In this document: positions 1-5,018 of the stretch, in pieces
Layout: every line of letters begins with the position of its first letter
Numbering within the stretch: position 1 is the first letter of the stretch
Notes under the pieces: model-generated
Database searches by the model: none
Told to the model about the DNA's origin: nothing
Seen by the model: only the letters and a program-made list of their open reading frames with translations
Position numbers and translations under genes: made by a program
Assembly (NCBI GenBank): GCA_002331565.1
Contig: DCZC01000213.1
Location: 808 to 5,825 of the forward strand
Source: Gemmatimonas sp. UBA2094
GTDB lineage: Bacteria > Gemmatimonadota > Gemmatimonadetes > Gemmatimonadales > Gemmatimonadaceae
Length of the DNA: 5,018 nt
Direction of reading: 5' to 3'

Positions 1-25
1 GGGTTTCCGCGCCACGCTTCACCTG
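1..25 (-). other. Possible start of a further downstream gene at the left edge
   Basis: After the TAA of the fibre-like gene the minus strand reads CAGGTGAAGCGTGGCGCGG to the window edge. AGGTGA lies just before a GTG at 15-13, and another GTG lies at 22-20. Either could begin the next gene given the tight operon, but fewer than ten codons are visible. No hairpin terminator is present here. Confidence 0.2.
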
Positions 26-1861
26 TTAGGGCTTGATGCCGAACTCTTGGATGGCGATGGCGAGTTGCGGGCTGCTTCCCGCCCCGATGGTGCCGAGGTA
101 CTTGCCCACCTTCGTGACGTAATCGCCGCTCGACAGGCTGGCATAGTCGCAGTAGCCGCCGCTCACGCCGACATACAGGTTGTCGCCCGCGCTCGGGCTG
201 CCCGAGGGCGTGCCGATGCTGACTTCGCCGCTGGTCGCCACGCGCGCGTTCCCGCTCGACGTGGCGATGACAACGCCCGAGAACTTGCCGACCGACTTGT
301 CGGCCGCGACCAGCTTCGTGCCGTTGAAGTAGACGGCGCTGGTGTTGGCCACGCTGTCCCCGTTGGCGAGCACGGACACGGTGGCCGGGTGGCGGTGGAG
401 CGAGGCGGCATCGGTCGCCGCGCCGCCCGTCACCGTATTGAGGTTCGACGCCGACACCGTGCTGTTCGTCGCGCTGCCGTTGATCTTGAACTGATCCGCG
501 AGGCTCTTGATCTTCACGGCCTGCGTGGTGCCGTCGAGTTCGATGGTCGAGTCGTCCACCTTCACCGTCAGGTAGCCCGCCGAGCCGCCGCTGCCCGGCA
601 CTTGCAGGCCCGCGCCCACCTTCACGCTGATCGCGCCGCTCGAAATGTCGATGGCCGTGCCTGCCGTGTAGGTCGTGCCCGAGCCGTACAGCACGAACTG
701 GATCGCGGTGGTGCCCGTGGTGGCGGCTGCGGTGTTGCAGACATACGCCTGATTCACGGCCACCACGCCGCTCATGCCGATGGTGCTCAGGCAGTAAATC
801 CACGCGCCCGTGGCGGTGCTGCCCGAGGCGAGGTCAGTCGCGCGCGTCAGCGTGTAACTCTCTGCCGCGCCGCCGAACACCCAAATGCCGGTGTCCACGT
901 TGGTCGAACCGGAGTCATTGAGCAGGATGCGGTCGCCCGCCGTGAACGGGGCACCGGGGCCAATGTCGTTGAAAAACGTGAGCGTGTCGGCCTTGGTCTG
1001 GCCGCCCTCGGTCTGCTGCATATCCCAGTACCACTTAGCCTCTTGCTTGTAGTCGAGGCCAGCGGTAGCGGCAGCCACTTGGTCGAGCACGAACTGGACG
1101 GTCGCCGCCTTCGTGGTGTCGCTCGCCGTGACCGCGCCGACGCCCAGCTTGTTGGTGAACGCAGGGGCGGCGGCGGCGTACAGGGCGATGCCGCTGCCCG
1201 AGGCCACGTCGCTCGACGTGATGCTCGACGCGAGATTCAGCTTGCTGTAAGCGATGGCCGCGCTGCTGGACACGTCCGCGTTGACGATGCTCGCGGACAG
1301 GTTCAGTTTGGAGTAGGCAATCGCCGCGCCCGTGTTGATGTCGGCGTTCACGATGCTGCCGGTGAGCGCCAGCTTGCTGTAGGCGATGGCCGCGCTCGCG
1401 CTCACGTCCGCGTTCACCACGCTGCCCGTCAGCGACAGCTTGGAGTAGGCGATGGCGGCGCTGGCAGACACGTCCGCGTTCACGAGGCTGCCCGTGAGGG
1501 ACAGCTTGCTGTACGCGATGGCGGCCGACGCCGAGATATCGCCGTTCACGATGCTGGTGGCGAGATTCAGCTTGGAGTAAGCGATGGCCGCCGAGGCCGA
1601 CACGTCGGCGTTCACGACCGAGCCGGTGAGCGCCAGCTTGGAGTACGCGATGGCGGCCGAGGCGTCGATGTTCGCGTTGGCGATCAGCGCGGGCGACAGG
1701 TTGCCCGAGCCGTCCATGACCAGCGTTTTGTTCGCAGCGGCGTCCTTCGTGACCGCGAGTTGCGCGACGCTGATCTTGTTCCCGTTGGTCGTGTCGTCGG
1801 ACAGCGGGCGGTAGACGCCATTGGCGTCGATGAAAAGGGGCTTAACGGTTGTGATCGCCAT
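26..1861 (-). CDS. Phage tail-fibre-like (or head-fibre-like) repeat protein (611 aa)
   Basis: This is probably the protein on the virion that reaches the host surface. Residues 1-61 form an N-terminal head (ITTVKPLFIDANGVYRPL...), likely the attachment part. Residues 62-215 are seven tandem 22-residue repeats with consensus NADVSASAAIAYSKLALTGS plus VV, followed by a degenerate copy at 216-237. Repeats of this IAYSKL type are, from memory, common in environmental phage fibre proteins. Residues 250-420 match the usual fibre layout: AATVQFVLDQVAAATAGLDYK, then FTAGDRILLND, GIWVF, and a YTAGTAIDISSGAISVKVGAG segment. A His-Arg-His motif at 489-491 (AASLHRHPA) resembles the LHxH motifs seen in phage fibres. 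Residues 495-611 form a final beta domain ending AIAIQEFGIKP, similar to the C-terminus of the 252-residue protein. There is no signal peptide or transmembrane segment. A head fibre rather than a tail fibre cannot be excluded. Confidence 0.87.
   Translation of the reverse strand: MAITTVKPLFIDANGVYRPLSDDTTNGNKISVAQLAVTKDAAANKTLVMDGSGNLSPALIANANIDASAAIAYSKLALTGSVVNADVSASAAIAYSKLNLATSIVNGDISASAAIAYSKLSLTGSLVNADVSASAAIAYSKLSLTGSVVNADVSASAAIAYSKLALTGSIVNADINTGAAIAYSKLNLSASIVNADVSSSAAIAYSKLNLASSITSSDVASGSGIALYAAAAPAFTNKLGVGAVTASDTTKAATVQFVLDQVAAATAGLDYKQEAKWYWDMQQTEGGQTKADTLTFFNDIGPGAPFTAGDRILLNDSGSTNVDTGIWVFGGAAESYTLTRATDLASGSTATGAWIYCLSTIGMSGVVAVNQAYVCNTAAATTGTTAIQFVLYGSGTTYTAGTAIDISSGAISVKVGAGLQVPGSGGSAGYLTVKVDDSTIELDGTTQAVKIKSLADQFKINGSATNSTVSASNLNTVTGGAATDAASLHRHPATVSVLANGDSVANTSAVYFNGTKLVAADKSVGKFSGVVIATSSGNARVATSGEVSIGTPSGSPSAGDNLYVGVSGGYCDYASLSSGDYVTKVGKYLGTIGAGSSPQLAIAIQEFGIKP
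1151..1678 (-). repeat. Tandem 66-bp coding repeats, seven full copies plus one degenerate
   Basis: Full copies occupy 1217-1678 (seven units of exactly 66 bp, with no insertions or deletions) and a decayed copy occupies 1151-1216. Each unit encodes 22 residues with an almost invariant AAIAYSKL core and variable ends (LALTGS, LNLATS, LSLTGS, LNLSAS). The eighth keeps the SDV and GIAL positions but loses YSKL. Copies differ at many silent sites, so they are not recent perfect duplications. Confidence 0.92.
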
Positions 1862-1864
1862 GTT

Positions 1865-2233
1865 TTACTGCTCCTGCTTCGCTTCCACGCGAAGAACGGT
1901 TCCGGTTTCGGGGTCGAGGGTACAGCCTTGTGCAAGGTCGAATCCGAGGCGCTTGCTTGCCGAGGCGATGGCCGCCGTGTAGGTCGCGCGCGCAGCCCCT
2001 CCGCGTTCGTGCGCCCGCGCGATGGCCTGCTCATACGCGGCCAGACGGCCCTCGGGGTCGATCTTCGCCAGCAGCGCCGCGCGCTCCAGCGTCGCCGTGC
2101 GGACCTCTTGCACGGCCAGCTTCGACTCGGCATCGGCCAGCCGCAGCCGCAGCAGTTCTTCCTGCGACAGCTTCGGCAGGTCCGCGTCTGGCGAACGTGC
2201 CTCGGGCTTCTTTTTCGCGCGCTTGGCGGCCAT
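1865..2233 (-). CDS. Small helical, coiled-coil-like phage protein (122 aa)
   Basis: I do not recognise a named family. The start follows an AGGGAAG site. Residues 1-20 are a basic and then acidic, disordered head (AKRAKKKPEARS). Residues 23-57 are a strongly helical, charged segment with heptad-like leucines (LSQEELLRLRLADAESKLAV), and residues 61-95 form a second Ala-rich helix (LAAYEQAIARAHERG). The end carries LGFDLAQGCTLDPETG, a short tail of a type I recall in small helical phage proteins; I cannot name it. There is no signal peptide or membrane segment and one cysteine (104). Such a size and shape would fit a chaperone, scaffold or connector for the adjacent fibre-like protein. That is inferred from position only: the gene ends three bases before the fibre gene begins and is in the same reading frame. 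Confidence 0.8.
   Translation of the reverse strand: MAAKRAKKKPEARSPDADLPKLSQEELLRLRLADAESKLAVQEVRTATLERAALLAKIDPEGRLAAYEQAIARAHERGGAARATYTAAIASASKRLGFDLAQGCTLDPETGTVLRVEAKQEQ
1871..1875 (-). promoter_or_regulatory. Ribosome binding site (AGGAG) of the fibre-like gene
   Basis: The minus strand reads AGGAG, then CAGTAAAAC, then ATG at 1861. The site is nine bases from the start and lies inside the last codons of the 122-residue gene (K-Q-E-Q-stop), so initiation of the fibre-like gene depends on sequence that is itself translated. Confidence 0.75.
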
Positions 2234-2236
2234 GCA

Positions 2237-2243
2237 CTTCCCT
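2237..2243 (-). promoter_or_regulatory. Ribosome binding site (AGGGAAG) fused to the upstream stop codon
   Basis: The minus strand reads TAGGGAAGTGC then ATG. The AGGG core sits six bases before the start of the 122-residue gene and overlaps the TAG stop of the 252-residue gene, again favouring coupled translation. Confidence 0.6.
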
Positions 2244-3000
2244 ACTGCGCCACGATCACGGTGGACGGGGCGACGACAATTTCGGTGGAGGATACCGCGA
2301 GGCCAACCGCTTGACTACTCGACCCAGACGCGGACGGCGGCGGGTAGACCACCGCGCCGCCACTCCCGGCGTAGTAGATGCGACCCGGCGTGAGTCCCGC
2401 CGCCGCGTTGAAAACGCCCGCGACGCGCACCGTGACGGTGCCTGCATCCACGACGGCTTCCACCACGCCGACGCAGGGCATCCGGTTCACGACGGTGGGG
2501 TCGGTTTTCAGCGCCGTGCCGGTCGTGAGGGCGACCCAATCGCCCACCGCCAGCGCCTCGCCGGGGACCGCGTTGACAAGGTTGGTATCAGCGCCGCCAC
2601 CCCCGCCACCGCCACCGCCGCCCGAGGCGGGCATGACGCCGCCCGCCTGCGCGTAGGGGATCGTGAGGATCAGCGACGCAGGCGAGGCCGTGACCGACGC
2701 GGTGAGCGTCGCCACGCCAGCGGCCACCGAGGCCGCCACCGTGACCGTGGACGTGTCGGCGGCCGACACCGCGCACAGGCGCGACAGGATGCCGAGCGCC
2801 GCCGCGTTCCGCGAGGTCTTTGGCACGATCTGGAAGATGGACAGCGCGAACTGGCGCAGCGTCAGCAGGTCGGGGCCGCTGAAGTACGCCGAGGTCGCCA
2901 CGCCCGTGGTGAGGTCCACCGACAGCACGGACACGCTGGTCTGGCCCAGCAGGCGCAGGCCGACGTTTTGTTGGTCGAGGCGTGTGACGCTGACGGCCAT
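2242..3000 (-). CDS. Probable phage decoration/fibre-type protein with ten-glycine hinge (252 aa)
   Basis: No specific family is recognised with certainty. The start ATG at 2998-3000 is the first possible in this frame, since an in-frame TGA lies at 3013-3015 and nothing between them can initiate. The upstream ribosome binding site is weak (GAGCAGGGC). Residues 1-70 hold a compact N-terminal part with strands and a helix (LLTLRQFALSIFQIV). Residues 78-120 are Ala/Thr/Val-rich beta sequence. Residues 127-136 are ten consecutive glycines. Residues 138-252 form a beta domain of the kind found in phage head-decoration and tail-fibre proteins, with the pattern GEALAVGDWVAL, VGVVEAVVDAGTVTVRVAGV and LTPGRIYYAGSGG. 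This domain resembles the last 115 residues of the 611-residue fibre-like protein downstream. The glycine run probably separates a virion-anchored half from an exposed half. The stop TAG overlaps the ribosome binding site of the next gene. The structural role is inferred from the domain pattern and neighbours. Confidence 0.82.
   Translation of the reverse strand: MAVSVTRLDQQNVGLRLLGQTSVSVLSVDLTTGVATSAYFSGPDLLTLRQFALSIFQIVPKTSRNAAALGILSRLCAVSAADTSTVTVAASVAAGVATLTASVTASPASLILTIPYAQAGGVMPASGGGGGGGGGGADTNLVNAVPGEALAVGDWVALTTGTALKTDPTVVNRMPCVGVVEAVVDAGTVTVRVAGVFNAAAGLTPGRIYYAGSGGAVVYPPPSASGSSSQAVGLAVSSTEIVVAPSTVIVAQ
2593..2622 (-). repeat. Ten-codon glycine tract (GGN repeat)
   Basis: The minus strand has ten consecutive glycine codons (GGC, GGT and one GGG mixed) encoding residues 127-136 of the 252-residue protein. 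It lies exactly between the N-terminal part and the C-terminal beta domain, so it acts as a flexible hinge. As a GC-rich triplet repeat it could gain or lose codons in steps of three without breaking the frame. Confidence 0.85.
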
Positions 3001-3030
3001 GCCCTGCTCATATCACGCCGAGAGGCCGCG

Positions 3031-4134
3031 TCAGTAGGGCATCACCGCGATGGTCGTGTCGCCGCCGCTGCCGGTGCAAAACACCTTCGTCTTATTCTGG
3101 TCCTCGCTGTGAGCAAACGGGATTTCGATGGTGCCGCCCGCGCCCGCGCCCGCGCTGGTGTCTGCCTTGAGGATGAACGAGTACCGCGTGCTCGACAGTT
3201 GGCTCGCGTCCTCGCCCGCCGCGCACAGCGCCGGGTAGACGCCGACGTTTTGGAACCGCCCGCCCGCAGCAGGATAGCCGCTCGCGTAGAGGACCATCGC
3301 CACCGTGCAGGCACCGGCCACGCACGATGAAATGTAGCCGCCCGTGTTCCCGCAATCGACGTTCGACGCGCACACCTTCGCGTACTGCGGCACCGTCACG
3401 ACAGCCTCGCTGCCGGGATTCAGCTTCGGTCGCGTGTGCTGCCGCACGAACAGCGCGCCCGAGGACTGATCGACGTTCAAGGGCAGGTTCGCCGGGTAGC
3501 CGTAATCCCACGCGATGCCGCCCGCGATGATCGGGTTGGGCGTGCCCTGCCCGGTGTTGGGATCGAACGAAACCGGCGCGCCCTCCACGATCATCTGGAA
3601 CGGGAACGGCAGCGGAGTGGCGACAATCTTCGCGTAGCAGGGCGTGGCGACGGCGTTGCCCGCGTAGTCGGTATAGGTGCCGGTGCGGAACTCGCCCTTG
3701 ATAAAGGGCAACTGGAGATTCAGCGACGGCACCGCATACGCATCGCTCGCGGCGTTGCCGAACACGAAGAAGGTCGCCCCGTCATAGTTCAACTGGTCGA
3801 TCAGGGTGGAGGCCGTCTTGTCGGCGGTCGCCTTGATGTTGAACTTGGGGAACGCGAACGAACATTGGGCGCGTGTCTGCCCCGTCGAGGGGTTGAACAC
3901 GCTCGGGCACGCGCACGACGTTCCATCCTGCTTGGCGAACGACAGCACGATGGACGCCGAGTAGAACGCGGTCCAATCGTAGAACGAGGTCACGGTGGCG
4001 GCTGCCGCGCCCTGCGGGGCGGTGTACCACGACAGCACGGTGCCCTTGGAGGGCCGAACGTAGGTCTGCGCCGAGGCCAGCCCGCCGACAAGGGCGATCA
4101 GGCCGAAGAGGCCGAACATGATGCGCTTCGTCAC
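3031..4134 (-). CDS. Exported ten-cysteine protein of unknown function (367 aa)
   Basis: I do not recognise a named family. With the GTG start, the protein begins MTKRIMFGLFGLIALVGGLA and continues SAQTY: a charged n-region, a hydrophobic core and an A-S-A site with likely cleavage before Q23. This is a typical Sec signal peptide. The mature chain of about 345 residues is rich in aromatic residues and beta-type sequence, has no further membrane segment, and holds ten cysteines (74, 76, 91, 166, 255, 261, 271, 276, 304, 353). Residues 255-276 have the spacing C-x5-C-x9-C-x4-C (VCASNVDC...SSCVAGACT), which looks like the small disulfide-rich motif seen in secreted proteins of some bacteria such as Myxococcota; that resemblance is from memory. 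An AGAGAGG run at 329-334 suggests a flexible loop. It is translationally coupled to the small exported protein upstream and followed 30 bases later by a virion-type gene. It may be a surface or periplasmic protein; a virion location is also possible. Confidence 0.82.
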   Translation of the reverse strand: MTKRIMFGLFGLIALVGGLASAQTYVRPSKGTVLSWYTAPQGAAAATVTSFYDWTAFYSASIVLSFAKQDGTSCACPSVFNPSTGQTRAQCSFAFPKFNIKATADKTASTLIDQLNYDGATFFVFGNAASDAYAVPSLNLQLPFIKGEFRTGTYTDYAGNAVATPCYAKIVATPLPFPFQMIVEGAPVSFDPNTGQGTPNPIIAGGIAWDYGYPANLPLNVDQSSGALFVRQHTRPKLNPGSEAVVTVPQYAKVCASNVDCGNTGGYISSCVAGACTVAMVLYASGYPAAGGRFQNVGVYPALCAAGEDASQLSSTRYSFILKADTSAGAGAGGTIEIPFAHSEDQNKTKVFCTGSGGDTTIAVMPY

Positions 4135-4355
4135 TTGGCACCCCCGCAGTCGAACAGCGGTTCCTTCTTCCCGTTCACCACGGTCCAGCCGCATTGCTTT
4201 TTGCCGCTGTCGTACTTGCGGTCCTTGGGCAGCGTCGGGGACGGGCACCCAACGCCCACCGGGCAGGGCTTCGGCTCGGGCTTGGACGGCACAGGGTCGG
4301 CGGCTTGGGCGGCGAGGGCGTAGAACGCCAGCGCCGCCGCGATCAGTCGGGGCAT
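4131..4355 (-). CDS. Small exported four-cysteine protein (74 aa)
   Basis: I do not recognise the family. The start ATG is fixed by an ideal AGGAGG five bases upstream. Residues 1-18 form a short Sec-type signal peptide: MPR, a hydrophobic core LIAAALAFYALA, and an A-Q-A site with likely cleavage before A19. The mature part is about 56 residues. It opens with a Pro/Lys-rich stretch (PVPSKPEPKPCP) and holds four cysteines at 31, 37, 55 and 70, an even number compatible with two disulfides in the periplasm. There is no lipobox cysteine after the signal, so it is not an obvious lipoprotein or outer spanin. Its stop TGA overlaps the GTG start of the next gene, which also encodes an exported cysteine-containing protein, so the two are probably made together and may act together. 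Possible roles, all inference, are superinfection exclusion, envelope interaction, or an accessory to the larger partner. Confidence 0.8.
   Translation of the reverse strand: MPRLIAAALAFYALAAQAADPVPSKPEPKPCPVGVGCPSPTLPKDRKYDSGKKQCGWTVVNGKKEPLFDCGGAK
4139..4145 (-). promoter_or_regulatory. G-rich ribosome binding site supporting a GTG start at 4134
   Basis: The minus strand reads GGGGGTG six bases (counting from the five-G run) before GTG at 4134-4132. The GTG overlaps the preceding TGA stop as GTGA. This decides the start: the longer in-frame ATG at 4248 would place 38 arginine-rich residues inside the previous gene and bury the signal peptide, while the ATG at 4119 would lose the positive n-region. 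Confidence 0.6.
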
Positions 4356-4360
4356 GGGGG

Positions 4361-4366
4361 CCTCCT
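4361..4366 (-). promoter_or_regulatory. Strong ribosome binding site (AGGAGG) fused to the upstream stop codon
   Basis: The minus strand reads TAGGAGG then CCCCC then ATG. This is a perfect AGGAGG five bases before the start of the 74-residue gene. The TAG that ends the upstream gene shares its A and G with the ribosome binding site, so terminating ribosomes stop right on the next initiation site. Confidence 0.85.
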
Positions 4367-5018
4367 AGAACTTCTCGGGGTACAGGTTGGAGTAGGACAG
4401 CAGCTTCGCCGGGTCGAACACGCGAACGCGGATCACGTCGTTCGCCTGCATGGGGAAGAACGCCGCGTCGCGGTCGCGCACGAACAGCGAGAACGTCGGC
4501 AGCACGATCACGCTGATCGACTCGACCTTGCCATTCGCGGTGAGGCTCAGTTCGTCCACCTTGCCCACGTCCGAGGCGTCAGCCGTGAGCGACAGCACGA
4601 CGCCCACGCCGGGGTTCACGAAGTCCGCGAACACCTGCAACCGCACCGCGCCGTTCGTGTCGTTCGTAAACAGCTTCGTGTAGAACGATTGGATGCCGTC
4701 GCCGTTCACCGGGGGCGTGACCTCGGTGACAATGCCGTTCGACTGCGCCAGCAGCGAGAGGTACTGGATCGACTCATTCGTGCGGACGCGCTTCGCGGCG
4801 ACCCGCTCGGCCTGCGCCTGCTTGGCCTGCGCGGCCTGCTCTTGCGGCGTCAGCACCTTCTTGCCGCCCGACACGACCACCGAGTCGTAGCGGTCGGGTT
4901 CCTGCGGCTGCATCGCCGGAACCTTCATGCCAAGCGCCTGCTCCAGAATCGCGTCGTCGGCCGACGTGAACCTCGGCATGGCCGGGGCCGCCGGGCGCGC
5001 AGCCGGGGCAGGGCCACC
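4365..5018 (-). CDS. Partial gene, probable virion-associated structural protein (5' end outside window)
   Basis: I do not recognise a named family. The frame stays open to the right edge of the window. Upstream of the first visible ATG (4977-4979) it encodes 13 further residues rich in Pro and Ala (GGPAPAARPAAPA), and there is no Shine-Dalgarno sequence before that ATG. The true start is therefore probably beyond the window and the ATG is internal. Numbering from that ATG, residues 1-24 are short and partly helical, residues 45-70 form an Ala/Gln/Lys/Arg-rich helix (EQAAQAKQAQAERVAAKR), and residues 72-204 are beta-strand-rich, with alternating hydrophobic strands and an ANDVIRVRVFD segment near the end. 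There is no signal peptide or membrane segment in the visible part and no cysteine. The stop codon TAG is the first part of the Shine-Dalgarno of the next gene, so the two are in one operon. A structural role is inferred from the context and the linker-plus-beta layout. It is a clear coding region; its function is unsure. Confidence 0.8.
   Translation of the reverse strand, partial: GGPAPAARPAAPAMPRFTSADDAILEQALGMKVPAMQPQEPDRYDSVVVSGGKKVLTPQEQAAQAKQAQAERVAAKRVRTNESIQYLSLLAQSNGIVTEVTPPVNGDGIQSFYTKLFTNDTNGAVRLQVFADFVNPGVGVVLSLTADASDVGKVDELSLTANGKVESISVIVLPTFSLFVRDRDAAFFPMQANDVIRVRVFDPAKLLSYSNLYPEKF

Noticed and set aside
1151..1678. CRISPR-like array because of the 66-bp period
   Set aside because: The whole unit is coding and conserved at protein level, with silent differences between copies and no spacer/repeat division.
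2199..2215. Terminator-like GCCTCGGGC followed by TTCTTTTT on the plus strand
   Set aside because: The stem is only three base pairs, no accepted gene runs on the plus strand here, and the sequence encodes the Lys-rich head of the 122-residue protein on the other strand.
47..2314. Very long plus-strand open frame (755 codons) opposite the fibre-like and 122-residue genes
   Set aside because: It is in exact codon register with the minus-strand genes, so it stays open only because those genes avoid TTA, CTA and TCA codons. Its product is Arg/His/Gly/Val-rich, mirrors the fibre repeats and has no plausible domain.
4135..4248. Longer 405-residue version of the exported protein starting at ATG 4248
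   Set aside because: The extra 38 residues overlap the 74-residue gene, are Arg/Gln-rich and would bury a good signal peptide. The GTG at 4134 has stop overlap and a G-rich ribosome site.
1930..4323. Other long plus-strand open frames (1930-3330 and 3436-4323)
   Set aside because: They are likewise codon-for-codon antisense to the 252- and 367-residue genes, with Arg-rich translations and no domain pattern.
4131..4355. Outer spanin or other lysis lipoprotein
   Set aside because: The signal peptide ends in A-Q-A with no lipobox cysteine next to the cleavage site, and no overlapping inner spanin or endolysin is present.
26..4367. Alternative genetic code (stop reassignment)
   Set aside because: TAA, TAG and TGA all end genes directly before well-placed starts, and no gene contains an in-frame stop, so the standard bacterial code fits.

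Overview
The window is GC-rich (about 60-65 % by eye) and reads as part of the structural module of a tailed bacteriophage or prophage. All genes I accept lie on the minus strand, so they are transcribed from high to low coordinates. They are packed as one operon: the junctions, in transcription order, are a 9-nt gap, a 4-nt GTGA overlap, then gaps of 30, 8 and 3 nt. There is no room for internal promoters, and I see no convincing promoter, terminator, tRNA, integrase, CRISPR array or insertion sequence. The host cannot be named. Base composition and codon choice (TTA, CTA and TCA avoided) point only to a high-GC bacterium.

Layout in transcription order: (1) 5018-4365, the 3' part of a gene that enters from outside the window. 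It has a Pro/Ala-rich linker, an Ala/Gln-rich helix and a beta-rich C-terminal domain, and is probably a virion component. (2) 4355-4131, a 74-residue exported protein with four cysteines. (3) 4134-3031, a 367-residue exported protein with ten cysteines, started at a GTG that overlaps the stop of gene 2. (4) 3000-2242, a 252-residue protein made of an N-terminal region, a ten-glycine hinge and a C-terminal beta domain of decoration/fibre type. (5) 2233-1865, a 122-residue helical, coiled-coil-like protein. (6) 1861-26, a 611-residue fibre-like protein with seven near-perfect 22-residue repeats plus a degenerate eighth, a central receptor/fibre-type region, a His-x-His motif and a C-terminal beta domain resembling that of gene 4. 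Another gene may begin at the very left edge.

Taken together, genes 4-6 look like surface fibre or decoration proteins plus a small helical partner. The most unusual part is the coupled pair 2-3. Both carry Sec-type signal peptides and multiple cysteines, which is uncommon inside a virion structural block and suggests proteins that act in the host periplasm or at the cell surface. No gene here could be assigned a standard gene symbol from sequence alone.
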